A stretch of 51,372 nucleotides of DNA, taken from Candidatus Poribacteria bacterium. GTDB lineage: Bacteria > Poribacteria > WGA-4E > WGA-3G. Each line of letters opens with the position of its first letter. Within the stretch, counting starts at the first letter, position 1. The stretch covers positions 1 to 51,372 of the forward strand of contig PYJA01000108.1 in the NCBI GenBank assembly GCA_003635185.1. Reading direction: 5' to 3'. A program made the translations under genes and the position numbers. The notes below the pieces were generated by a model that had not been told where the DNA came from, did not search any database, and worked only from the letters and a program-made list of their open reading frames with translations. Below, one piece after another: positions 1 to 8,733 of the stretch.

Positions 1-171
1 GCGCGCGCCTGTCCATTTTTCAATAAAAGTTCGGATTTCGGCTGCAGCAAACCGCTCTTGTGTTGAAGCGTTAGCACCGATTTGCACGGTAGCTCTCGGT
101 TGACCATGGACAACAATCGGTACCGCTGCCGCCCCCGCGTGCATTGTTAATATTAAAAGACAGCATGTCAT
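1..171 (-). CDS. Secreted carbohydrate-active-type protein, N-terminus only (cut by window edge)
   Basis: Read on the minus strand, an open frame runs from an ATG at 171 to the left edge (57 codons). It starts with a hydrophobic stretch ending in Ala-Gly-Ala-Ala-Ala, like a signal peptide. Then comes a segment with the pattern 'VVHGQPRATVQIG...ERFAAAEIRTFIEKWTGA'. That pattern (β-strand, then an ERFAA helix ending in TGA) resembles the N-terminal domain before DUF4838 or α-glucuronidase-like glycosidase domains. The frame stays open upstream of the ATG through Lys and Arg codons, so the true start may lie a little higher at a non-ATG codon. Only the N-terminus is visible, so catalytic function cannot be judged. 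Confidence 0.5.
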   Translation of the reverse strand, partial: MTCCLLILTMHAGAAAVPIVVHGQPRATVQIGANASTQERFAAAEIRTFIEKWTGAR

Positions 172-323
172 TTGCAGAAAAAGACACGCTTTTGTCCCGG
201 ATATCCCGGCCGTCCTATTAATGTAACCCGATGACGCGCCGCCGGCGAGGTTTCCTAACCTCGCAGATCGTCTGAATGTACTATTAATGTAACCCAAGTT
301 CCCACCTATGTAGCACAATCTGT

Positions 324-449
324 ATGAAGTTTAAATAAATATTTCGGTAATTGGCAAGGTTAGGAAACCTTGCCAGCAGCAGGTGTACATCTCTGCTGGC
401 GAGGTTTCCTAACCTCGCCAAATTACCGAATTAATAACTTAATCTTCAT
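324..449. repeat. MITE-like palindromic repeat A, copy 1
   Basis: The outer ends are imperfect inverted repeats: ATGAAG...TTTCGGTAATT on the left and AATTACCGAATTA...CTTCAT on the right. The centre has two opposed arms, 'ggcaaggttaggaaaccttgcc' type and 'ggcgaggtttcctaacctcgcc' type, separated by 'agcaggtgtacatctctgct'. The near-identical layout recurs at 1655-1782 and, more diverged, at 26465-26621. No coding capacity. Confidence 0.8.
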
Positions 450-508
450 TTAGATTGTGCATCTGTCAACGCAAACTAAATGAAGATAAAAAAATAAATT
501 CGGTAATT

Positions 509-575
509 TCTTTAGTCCCGTAGGGACTGAAGAGGGCGTTTATTTCGTTTTCTATAAACATATCGTCCCCGACAA
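509..575. repeat. Repeat C (tccctacgggactgaag / tataaacatatcgtcc), copy 1
   Basis: The segment contains 'agtcccgtagggactgaag' and, downstream, 'cgttttctataaacatatcg'. Both pieces recur together, in different order, at 19820-19880 next to the truncated transposase. This marks a dispersed noncoding repeat family; no function can be read from the sequence. Confidence 0.55.
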
Positions 576-698
576 ATACCATACGGGGAATGACTAAGAC
601 GAATGCGCTTGGTAGAATACGCGTATGGTATTCTACATGATTCGCCATGATTCATACCGTTGATTTCTTGATTTCTTCCTAACCTCGCCCCCGTTACA

Positions 699-1481
699 TT
701 AATGTACAGGCTCATGCTCGAACCCAGGAATAAAATACATCGCACATAACGTCACAATCAATCCGAGAACAAATGCTATTTTCGTAGCAGGACTAATTTT
801 TTCTACAGATGGCGCATGTCCGCCGCGTAAACCATCCACCACAACATGTAACAAGGTCCCCAAAGCGAAAGCGAATAAATAGTCTGCTAAATCTTTAAAA
901 ACAGTGTGTAGTAAACGTTCACCTATGAATGCCCCGATGAACGGTGTAATTATAAGCGGTGTGAGCCATAACGCTGTCTGTCCTAATCCGTAAACTTGGC
1001 GTAACGCTGTCGTTATCACTGTCGCTACAGGTAACCGATGCAGGAGTACTATGAGGGCAAGGGCAACGCCGACTGTCCGCTCTTCCGCTGCAATGCTGAG
1101 ATTGACACCATCCATAACCGAATGGATAGATAACCCGATAACAGTTAAGTTGACACTCCAATGATGCCTCCCCCTTGATAAGGGGGGCAGGGGGGTTGGA
1201 AAGGTTTTCGTTTCTGCATGCTTGCCGAGACGTTCCTGCATCCGATGTGTAAGGTTTTCTAACAACCAGATTAATAGGAAACCACCCCACATCACAACAA
1301 TTGTTAGGTAACCGACCTCTGTGAAGAGATGTACCATTAGCATCAAAACGAAGCCGAGGACTGCACCGGCAGTAAAACCGAAAATGAGGCGGAATTCAGC
1401 CTGTTTTTTCCAGAAAACCAGCGCAATTCCCGTACCAATCAGCACTGTTACCGATGCAATTACCAAATATAATAGCAACAT
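699..1481 (-). CDS. ZIP-family-like divalent metal transporter
   Basis: This 260-aa protein has about seven or eight membrane segments. It carries the ZIP-family helix signature HSVMDGVNLSIAA (the family pattern is HSxxDGxxxxxA), followed one helix later by LHRLPVA, which aligns with the usual HxxPEG; the acidic residue there is lost. ZIP proteins move zinc or other divalent metals into the cytoplasm, and here the altered second motif leaves the substrate open. The loop before HSVMDG contains Phe-Pro-Thr-Pro-Leu-Pro-Pro-Leu-Ser-Arg-Gly-Arg-His-His, encoded by a GC-rich repeat fragment found elsewhere as intergenic DNA. The ATG at 1481 has no obvious ribosome-binding site. It stands alone on this strand. 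Confidence 0.8.
   Translation of the reverse strand: MLLLYLVIASVTVLIGTGIALVFWKKQAEFRLIFGFTAGAVLGFVLMLMVHLFTEVGYLTIVVMWGGFLLIWLLENLTHRMQERLGKHAETKTFPTPLPPLSRGRHHWSVNLTVIGLSIHSVMDGVNLSIAAEERTVGVALALIVLLHRLPVATVITTALRQVYGLGQTALWLTPLIITPFIGAFIGERLLHTVFKDLADYLFAFALGTLLHVVVDGLRGGHAPSVEKISPATKIAFVLGLIVTLCAMYFIPGFEHEPVH
1168..1200. repeat. Repeat B fragment inside the ZIP gene
   Basis: The run 'cccccttgataagggggg' followed by 'caggggggttgg' matches the core of the MITE-like elements at 44749-44877 and 49603-49736. Here it lacks the CAGGACTTACGCAT ends and lies in frame in a cytoplasmic-type loop of the ZIP gene, adding a Pro-rich, Arg/His segment without breaking the frame. Confidence 0.7.
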
Positions 1482-1654
1482 GACATCAATATATCACATT
1501 TTTTTTTTGAATTCAAGCGAAACTTGTGTTATACTTTATGACATATTGTATTTTGTAAGTTTAGCAATTTGCTATCTGAAAATTCTGCATAGTCAATTTT
1601 AAGTTAAACTTGAAACGTTTTTTCATGTCTAATACAGCATAAACTATTAGGAAA

Positions 1655-1782
1655 GTGAAGTTTAAATAAATATTTCGGTAAGGGGCGAGGTTAGGAAACC
1701 TCGCCAACAGCAGGTGTACATCTCTGCTGTTGGCGAGGTTTCCTAACCTCGCCAAAATACCCAATTTATCTTTTATCTTCAT
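1655..1782. repeat. MITE-like palindromic repeat A, copy 2
   Basis: This copy shares the left end 'gtgaagtttaaataaatatt', the opposed 'ggcgaggttaggaaacctcg' and 'cgaggtttcctaacctcgcc' arms, and the centre 'aacagcaggtgtacatctct' with copy 1 at 324-449. It ends in 'atcttcat'. It sits in the 420-bp gap between the ZIP gene and the first TonB-dependent receptor. The rest of that gap is AT-rich and shows no gene. Confidence 0.8.
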
Positions 1783-1902
1783 ATTCCTAAAAGTTTGGTA
1801 GATTACCGAAGAGTAATGTGTCTAATTAATTTGTAATTCACTATAATCCGTTTTCTCTCAAAAGAAAATGTAATTAAGAAAGACCTGAGGAGTCTAAATT
1901 TT

Positions 1903-4728
1903 ATGAAAGTTACAGTGATTTTAAAAACAACCTTAATAGCGATGTCCATCGCTTTAGCAGTTTGTATGATCTATTTGCCTGGTGCAGTAGCGCAGGAAGA
2001 AAACGCAGAAGAAACTGATGCTGCCTCTGAAGAAGAGGTCGTTGAAATTGAGAGTGTAGTGGTTGTCGGTACTCGGGCAAAACCGCGTTCCGTTTTGGAT
2101 TCAGCAGTACCGATCGATATTGTGTCAAATGATGCCTTTGAAAAACAGGGTGGCGCGGATCTGCCGGATCTGCTGAGAACTTTGGTGCCATCTTATAACG
2201 TCAATACGCAGCCGATCAGTGATGCGTCAACAGTGGTCCGTCCGGCGAATTTACGGGGGCTCGCCCCAGACCATACACTGGTACTCGTCAATAGCAAGCG
2301 GCGCCACCGTGCCGCAGTGATTCACTGGCTCGGGAACGGTTTGTCTGATGGTTCACAGGGCCCTGACCTGGCACCTATTCCCGCAATTGCTCTGCAACAG
2401 GTAGAGGTCCTCCGTGATGGCGCATCCGCACAATACGGTTCTGATGCCATTGCTGGTGTGATGAACTTTCGATTGAAAGACAATTTTGATGGCGGTTCGA
2501 TTGAATTTAAACCCGGTATCTACCAATTCGGCGACGGTAGACAATTTGCGATCGCAGGCAACATCGGTTTAGGGGGTCCAAACGCGTGGACAAGCCTCAG
2601 TGTTGAATACGGTGGCGCAGATCCGACCATCCGGTCTGTGCAACGCACTGATGCGATAAACTTGATTAACGCAGGCAATTTCAGAGTGAAAGACCCAGCG
2701 CAAATTTGGGGACAACCGATTATAGAGAATGATGTCAAATTGTTTGCGAACTACGGCGCTGCCATCACGGATACCATCGATTTCTATGGGCATGCCAACT
2801 ACGCAAGTAAGCGCGTCGAAGGTGGGTTCTATTTCCGAAACCCAAACACTCGCAATGGCGTGTTTAGCCCAAACGGGAAGGATCATATGTTGCTCGTCGG
2901 GGATTTGCGAGGGTTGACAGATGAGATGGAAGCCTGGGAAGCCCGAAAGGCAGAGTGGGAAGCCGAAAATGCGGCAGCAGTGGAAGCTGGGGAGACATTT
3001 CCCGAACTGTCACCTCACGATGCTGACGATATCCCAATAACCGATCACGTTCCGGATCCCGAAAAGTTGCAAGCCGTTAAGAATGACCCGAATCTATTCA
3101 ATTTTCAAGAGATGTTCCCAGGCGGATTCACCCCCAGATTTGGTGCATTCATGTTGGATAGTTCTGTCGTCATTGGCGTGAAAGGCACCGCTCTGGAAGA
3201 AACGTTAGGTACCCCCTTAACTTGGGATCTGAGCGGCTCTTTTGGACGCAACCATGCCGATTTCTTTATCTTCAATACCGTTAATGCTTCGCTCGGCCCA
3301 GATACACCGACCTATTTTGATCCGGGCGACTATATCCAGACGGATTATAACTTAAACTTTGATGTGACAAATCAAGTGCACGAAATGGTATTCCTTGCTG
3401 CAGGGTTGGAATATCGGAACGAAGGATTTGAAATCATAGAGGGTGAACGTGAGTCACACCAGATTGGTCCCCTCGCAGCGCAAGGCTTCACGGCTGCCTC
3501 CAACGGATTTTCGGGTTTCAGCCCAGTTGCGGCAGGCAAGTGGGACCGGTACAACGTTGCTGCCTATCTGGAAGCTGAAATCAGACCGATTGATCCGCTC
3601 CTGGTCGCGCTGGCTGTGCGCGGTGAACAATTTGAGATTTTCGGTGGCACCCTGAACTGGAAAGCCGCTGCAAACTACAAGGTTACGGAAACGATGCGGT
3701 TGCGGGGAAGCTATAGTAGTGGGTTCCGCGCACCGACACCCGGACAGCAAAATACGTTCAATATTACCACTGAATACGATTTTGCGAAGGGTGATCTCGT
3801 TAATAAAGGAACAATTCCTTCCACCAACGCTGCTGTCGGTGTTGTGACAGGCAAGGAGGATAACTCGCTTGACCCGGAAACATCAAATAACCTCACTGCT
3901 GGGTTTGCCGTTGATATTCTGGGAGTAAACTTAACCGCTGATATTTTTGATATTCGGTTGAAAAACCGGTTATCGGTGTCACAACACTTTACATTGGAAG
4001 ACGAGCAGAAGAAACAGCTCATTGAGAAAGGTGTAACCAGTGCAGCGAATCTGGAAACATTCCAGTTCTTTGTCAATGACTTCAATACCACAACCCAAGG
4101 TGTTGACTTTGTCGCCACAGTTCCGATCTCAAACATGAACGCTACTATTATTGGTGTATATAATTATACACAGACCAGTGTTACAAGACACGGTCAGCGT
4201 ATTACATGGGTTGATGAATTGGAAGAGCTTGGCGTATCAGAAGATGGGTTAGCAGCGCGTGTTGAAGCTATCAAAGAAAAGCAAAAGTCAGAAAAGATAA
4301 GTGAGGACGAAGGCAAAATTCTTGAATTAGATGGTTGGATCTTTGATGCGGATCATCGTATCAGGGAACTGGAAGAGAATTTACCCAAACACCGCGCCAG
4401 TCTGACGCTCGCATACTCCATAACGGATGCGTGGGGTGTGCTCGGGCGCGCCAATTATTTCAGTGGTTGGTTCGATTCTGAAGATTACTTACAGAATCCA
4501 AGTGTAGAAGGCACTGGAGTATACACTGGAAAGTTTACTGTCGACTTGGAAACCACTTACACCGTGGGCTCCGGATTGGCACTCACGCTCGGTGGAAGAA
4601 ATATCCTTAATACCTATCCTGATGAAAATCCGAATGGTGCTGATTCTGTCGGCAACAAATACGGGCAATTCAGTCCCTTCGGTTTTGATGGGGCATACTG
4701 GTATGCTAAAGTTGGTTACAGTTTCTAA
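1903..4728 (+). CDS. TonB-dependent outer-membrane receptor (paralogue 1)
   Basis: 941 aa. A signal peptide is predicted to be cut after Ala30 (GAVA|QEE). An acidic stretch follows, then a TonB-box-like 'ESVVVVGTRA' at about 50-59 and a plug domain (NLRGLAPDHTLVLVN, VEVLRDGASAQYGSDAIAGVMN). The rest is a β-barrel ending in an aromatic residue (YAKVGYSF). Such receptors import large or scarce ligands (siderophores, cobalamin, glycans) across the outer membrane using TonB energy; the ligand cannot be told. The ATG at 1903 follows 'tgaggagt'. Compared with its neighbour it has two extra Glu/Lys-rich, coiled-coil-like insertions, one in a barrel loop near residues 343-375 and one near residues 765-830. 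It is the first of a tandem pair. Confidence 0.93.
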   Translation: MKVTVILKTTLIAMSIALAVCMIYLPGAVAQEENAEETDAASEEEVVEIESVVVVGTRAKPRSVLDSAVPIDIVSNDAFEKQGGADLPDLLRTLVPSYNVNTQPISDASTVVRPANLRGLAPDHTLVLVNSKRRHRAAVIHWLGNGLSDGSQGPDLAPIPAIALQQVEVLRDGASAQYGSDAIAGVMNFRLKDNFDGGSIEFKPGIYQFGDGRQFAIAGNIGLGGPNAWTSLSVEYGGADPTIRSVQRTDAINLINAGNFRVKDPAQIWGQPIIENDVKLFANYGAAITDTIDFYGHANYASKRVEGGFYFRNPNTRNGVFSPNGKDHMLLVGDLRGLTDEMEAWEARKAEWEAENAAAVEAGETFPELSPHDADDIPITDHVPDPEKLQAVKNDPNLFNFQEMFPGGFTPRFGAFMLDSSVVIGVKGTALEETLGTPLTWDLSGSFGRNHADFFIFNTVNASLGPDTPTYFDPGDYIQTDYNLNFDVTNQVHEMVFLAAGLEYRNEGFEIIEGERESHQIGPLAAQGFTAASNGFSGFSPVAAGKWDRYNVAAYLEAEIRPIDPLLVALAVRGEQFEIFGGTLNWKAAANYKVTETMRLRGSYSSGFRAPTPGQQNTFNITTEYDFAKGDLVNKGTIPSTNAAVGVVTGKEDNSLDPETSNNLTAGFAVDILGVNLTADIFDIRLKNRLSVSQHFTLEDEQKKQLIEKGVTSAANLETFQFFVNDFNTTTQGVDFVATVPISNMNATIIGVYNYTQTSVTRHGQRITWVDELEELGVSEDGLAARVEAIKEKQKSEKISEDEGKILELDGWIFDADHRIRELEENLPKHRASLTLAYSITDAWGVLGRANYFSGWFDSEDYLQNPSVEGTGVYTGKFTVDLETTYTVGSGLALTLGGRNILNTYPDENPNGADSVGNKYGQFSPFGFDGAYWYAKVGYSF

Positions 4729-4857
4729 ACTTGTAACATAAATCTTCGGTAGGCATGCTTGTAATACTTCTATAAAGTGTACAACGCACGCCTACCAAAC
4801 CTTTGTAAGCCCGTTGATAACATTAGGTATTTAATACTCCAAAAGGAGAGATTAATT

Positions 4858-7467
4858 ATGAAAGACACATTTAACTTTAAACCGCTTCTGCTTGTCCTTC
4901 ACATAGCATTAGCGATTTTTATGGTCTTTTTACCTGTGGTTGTAGCAGATAACCATGAAAGTGATACCGAAACTGAAATAAACGAAGCAGAATCAGATCA
5001 AGAAGTAATTGAACTCGAGGGTTTGGTTATTGTCGGTACGCGCGCAAAACCGCGTTCTGTTCTTGAATCCACTGTGCCGATTGATGTCGTGCTGAGCGAC
5101 GACTTTGTTAGACAAGGTGGTGCAGATGTGCCGGACCTGTTGAGAAATTTGGTCCCCTCTTACAATGTGAATGCACAACCTATTGCTGACGCGGCAACCG
5201 TTGTACGTCCTGCAAACCTTCGCGGATTAGCACCTGATCACACATTGTTACTCGTCAACGGTAAACGTCGGCATCGAGCATCTGTGATTACTTGGCTCGG
5301 CAACGGATTATCCGATGGTTCACAAGGTGCGGATCTCTCGCCTATTCCTGCTGTTGCGATCAAACAGATGGAAGTGCTACGGGATGGGGCATCCGCGCAA
5401 TACGGTTCTGATGCTATTGCCGGGGTGATGAACTTGCAATTGAAAAACAGCTATAAAGGCGGATCTTTGGTAATTAAACCCGGTATTTATCAAGTGGGTG
5501 ACGGTCTCACATATTCCATTGCAGGTAATATCGGTTTGGGAAAAGAAGATATCTGGGCAAACCTCAGTTTGGAATATGGCAACGCTGACGAGACGGATCG
5601 TTCCATCCAAAGAGACGATGCCGCCGCACTCATTTCTGCTGGGAATAGTCATGTTGCTAATCCTGCGCAACCTTGGGGACACCCTATTATTAGAGACGAC
5701 ATCAAGTTTTTTGCAAACTACGGTGTTGACATTGCCAGTAACATTCAACTCTACGGTCATGCGAATTATGCGCAAAAGCAGGTTGAAGGCGGATTCTATT
5801 TCCGAAATCCCAATACTCGACCTGCCGTATTTAGTAACGATGGTGGGGAAACCTTGCTTGTTGGACGTATAGTTGGGGAGGGCGAAGTTCCTGTAGTCAA
5901 GATAACTGATAATGTCCCAGACCCAGAGGCTTTACAAATGGTATTTGATGACCCCAACCTTTTCACATTCCAAGAACTCTTCCCGGGTGGTTTTACGCCC
6001 CGCTTCGGAGCTGACACACAAGACGTTTCTGGTCTTGTTGGACTGAGAGGAACAGTCGCTGAGGATTTGGGATGGGATTTGAGTGCATCTTACGGACAGC
6101 ACGCTTCTGATTTCTTCATCAAGAACACTGTGAATGCATCTCTTGGACCTGATACACCTACTGAATTCGATCCGGGTGATTATATCCAATCGGATACGAA
6201 CATTAACCTTGACCTGACCTATCCACTGCATGACCTCGTCTTTCTTGCCGCAGGGGGTGAATTTAGGACAGAGACTTTTGAAATTGTACAAGGACAGAAA
6301 GAGTCTTGGGAAATCGGTCCACTGGCAAGTCAAGGATTTAGTTCAGGTTCCAATGGATTTCCCGGGTTCAGTGATATTGCACAAGGCGATTGGACACGTT
6401 CTAATTTCGCGGGATATTTGGAAACCGAATTGACACCGATTGACCCATGGGTTATCAGTGCTGCTATCCGAGCCGAGAACTTTGAAGATTTTGGTAGCAC
6501 TATCAACTACAAAGTTGCAACGAGTTATGCTTTCAGTGACGATCTCAAAGAAATTCTTACACTTGATCCCGGAGTTGACTTGAGAGTTCGTGGCAGTTAT
6601 AGCACAGGTTTTCGGGCACCGACACCAGGACAACAAAATGCCTTTAATGTCACAACGGAATTCGGTGAAAACAACACGTTGGTTAACAAGGGCACAATTC
6701 CTTCCACGCATGCTGCCGCAGAATTAGTAGGTGGTAAAGCACTTGAACCTGAAAAGTCAAAGAACTTTTCTGTCGGAACGGTTATCAGTGATGATGTTGT
6801 TAGTGTTACAATTGATTACTTCAATATCAAGGTTGAGGATCGGTTGGCGCCCACTAAAGACTTCCAACGCGGCGAAGATATTACTGAGGAACAGATCCAG
6901 CAACTCGTTGATGAAGGCATCACAAGTGCCGGGAATTTGCAAGAATTTCGATTTTTTACCAATGAATTTGAAACAAGCACGCAAGGGATTGACCTTGTTC
7001 TTACCGCACCAATTGCCAAAGGTGCGGTGAGTTTGGCATATAATTACACTGATACTGAGGTTACTAAACGCAACCCGGATATTTTGGACGACACGCGTGT
7101 TCAACTCTTAGAGGAAGGATTACCCAAACATCGTGGCAACGTGACGTTAACACAAAATGTTGTAGGTAATTTAGGAGTTTTAGGACGTGTTAATTACTAT
7201 GGACCTTGGTTCGAATACGCTGTCGGTTCACAAATCTATGACGACGTGTTTTTAGTTGATCTTGAATTTAACTATGCATTTGCTGAAAATTTGGGAATCA
7301 CAGTTGGTGTGAATAATGTTTTCAATGTTGAACCCGATACTGTCACTTGGTCAGATCCGAATATTGAGAACTTTACAGGTGCAATCGTTGGGAGAGCTTT
7401 CGGAGAATATAGTCCTTATGGGTTTGGTGGTGCGTTCTGGTATACCAAAATCGGTTACAATTTCTAA
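4858..7467 (+). CDS. TonB-dependent outer-membrane receptor (paralogue 2)
   Basis: 869 aa from the ATG at 4858, chosen because 'aaaggagag' precedes it; the frame is open 27 codons further up but lacks a signal. The signal peptide is likely cut after Ala30 (VVVA|DNH). TonB-box-like 'LEGLVIVGTRA', the plug motifs and the C-terminal YTKIGYNF mirror the upstream receptor almost block by block. The pair therefore arose by tandem duplication and then diverged, mainly in extracellular-type loops. The 129-bp spacer carries a GGTAGGC...GCCTACC hairpin, so the two may be one transcript with attenuation or separate units. Ligand unknown. Confidence 0.93.
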   Translation: MKDTFNFKPLLLVLHIALAIFMVFLPVVVADNHESDTETEINEAESDQEVIELEGLVIVGTRAKPRSVLESTVPIDVVLSDDFVRQGGADVPDLLRNLVPSYNVNAQPIADAATVVRPANLRGLAPDHTLLLVNGKRRHRASVITWLGNGLSDGSQGADLSPIPAVAIKQMEVLRDGASAQYGSDAIAGVMNLQLKNSYKGGSLVIKPGIYQVGDGLTYSIAGNIGLGKEDIWANLSLEYGNADETDRSIQRDDAAALISAGNSHVANPAQPWGHPIIRDDIKFFANYGVDIASNIQLYGHANYAQKQVEGGFYFRNPNTRPAVFSNDGGETLLVGRIVGEGEVPVVKITDNVPDPEALQMVFDDPNLFTFQELFPGGFTPRFGADTQDVSGLVGLRGTVAEDLGWDLSASYGQHASDFFIKNTVNASLGPDTPTEFDPGDYIQSDTNINLDLTYPLHDLVFLAAGGEFRTETFEIVQGQKESWEIGPLASQGFSSGSNGFPGFSDIAQGDWTRSNFAGYLETELTPIDPWVISAAIRAENFEDFGSTINYKVATSYAFSDDLKEILTLDPGVDLRVRGSYSTGFRAPTPGQQNAFNVTTEFGENNTLVNKGTIPSTHAAAELVGGKALEPEKSKNFSVGTVISDDVVSVTIDYFNIKVEDRLAPTKDFQRGEDITEEQIQQLVDEGITSAGNLQEFRFFTNEFETSTQGIDLVLTAPIAKGAVSLAYNYTDTEVTKRNPDILDDTRVQLLEEGLPKHRGNVTLTQNVVGNLGVLGRVNYYGPWFEYAVGSQIYDDVFLVDLEFNYAFAENLGITVGVNNVFNVEPDTVTWSDPNIENFTGAIVGRAFGEYSPYGFGGAFWYTKIGYNF

Positions 7468-7884
7468 CGTTATTGTTTCTTGATAGGGAGCAGCGTCAAA
7501 TTGTTTCACTAACACAAAAGCAAATTATTAATTGATATTAAGGAACTAATTGTAATACCATTTCTGATATATAATGTCTCTCTTTGTAGCATAAACTGTC
7601 AGTTTGTGCCATCCTCCGTTTGATTTTAAAAACCGGTAATGAGACAAAAATTAATAGAAATGATATAATGCGGGGCCTTTGTGCCTTGCAACTTTATTAC
7701 TTTAACCCGAGTTGCTACCTATAGGTTTTTAGACATTGAAACACCGTCTTTAATAGAGAATAATGCATATTTCGCAAGTTTTCGTAGCGCAAACTGTTAG
7801 TTTGCGGACTCATAAGCACAATCTGACAGATTGTGCTACATAAGTAGCAACTTAGGTTACTTTATTAAAAGGAGGTAAACTGAA
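7468..7884. other. Intergenic region with palindromic 'gtagcacaatctg' repeats
   Basis: There is no gene. At 7789-7805 lies the palindrome gcaaactgttagtttgc. At 7815-7837 lies a longer palindrome with arms AGCACAATCTG/CAGATTGTGCT, followed by 'tacataagtagcaactta' and 'ggttac'. Related pieces occur at about 295-325 and 26627-26655, so this is another dispersed repeat family. The last bases, 'aaaaggaggtaaactgaa', are a strong ribosome-binding site for the next gene. Confidence 0.65.
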
Positions 7885-8721
7885 ATGAGCAATCAAAACA
7901 GAGATGCAGAATATACAATGGGCCGCAGCGAATCTGAAACGGATCGACTGATTGAGCAGTCCGTGCTTTACGACGATGTAACGAGGCGTTTTCTATTGAG
8001 AAGCGGTATCGCCAAAGGCATGAAAGTACTTGATGTTGGCAGTGGAGCAGGTGACGTGGCACTCACGCTTGCCGAATTTGTTGGGGATGAAGGCACTGTT
8101 GTCGGTGTAGATGTCAACGCGGATATTCTTGAAACAGCGAAAGCACGTGCAGACGCAGCTGGTTGCACAAACATTGAATTCATTGCAGGTGACACCCGGA
8201 CACTCGAACTTCCTAACGATTTTGATGCCGTTGTCGGCAGACTTGTACTGATGTATATGGCTGACCCAGCAGATGCGCTCAAACATTTGGCAACGCACCT
8301 ATGCCCTGGTGGTATCGTGGCTTTTCAAGAGGTAGATTTTTCGCCTTATACTGTTGCTGCACACCCAGATACACCTTTAATAAACGATTTAATTGAGTGG
8401 GGGCGTACCGTGTTTGAAAAATCAGGCGCACATGTTGAAATGGGCATGGAACTCTACAAAGCCTATGTTGATGCTGGTTTGCCCGAACCTGCGCTACATT
8501 TTGAGGCACCCATGGGTGGTCCTGAAGATTGGCCTGGGTTCGCATATCTTGAGAATAGTTTTCGGAGCATCTTACCGTTAATAGAGAATTATGAGATCGC
8601 TACTGCCGATGAAGTAGGGGTAGATACTCTCGCAGCTCGGATACAAGCAGAAGTCGCTGCGTCTAAACGACCAATTATGTTGCCTCCGCACGTCACTGCA
8701 CATGTATCTCTCCCAACATAA
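7885..8721 (+). CDS. Class I SAM-dependent methyltransferase (paralogue 1)
   Basis: 278 aa. SAM-binding motif I is VLDVGSGAGDVAL (about 48-60), with the acidic end of β2 at VVGVDVN and a post-motif around DFDAVVGRLVLMY. The closing part, PGGIVAFQEVDF, is typical of UbiE/COQ5-like small-molecule methyltransferases. The acceptor is unknown. The N-terminal YTMGRSESETDRLIEQ is shared with the next gene. The start follows a near-perfect aaaaggagg. The downstream gene begins 12 bp after the stop, so they form a pair of tandem paralogues, presumably cotranscribed. Confidence 0.9.
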   Translation: MSNQNRDAEYTMGRSESETDRLIEQSVLYDDVTRRFLLRSGIAKGMKVLDVGSGAGDVALTLAEFVGDEGTVVGVDVNADILETAKARADAAGCTNIEFIAGDTRTLELPNDFDAVVGRLVLMYMADPADALKHLATHLCPGGIVAFQEVDFSPYTVAAHPDTPLINDLIEWGRTVFEKSGAHVEMGMELYKAYVDAGLPEPALHFEAPMGGPEDWPGFAYLENSFRSILPLIENYEIATADEVGVDTLAARIQAEVAASKRPIMLPPHVTAHVSLPT

Positions 8722-8733
8722 TAAGTTCAACAC

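Larger units (their letters stand above)
172..698. other. Gene-free, repeat-rich intergenic region
   Basis: No convincing gene is present; the short frames here cross palindromes. The stretch holds 'attaatgtaaccc' motifs near 220 and 283 and a related one near 692. It also holds a GGTTTCCTAACC palindrome near 250, a complete ~126-bp palindromic element (324-449), and a third repeat type around 510-575. The piling up of several repeat families suggests an insertion-tolerant spacer between divergent or unrelated transcription units. Confidence 0.7.

Noticed and set aside
466-745. Two overlapping minus-strand frames of 60 and 77 codons
   Set aside because: They cross repeat C and overlap the ZIP gene end. 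No start signal or family pattern.
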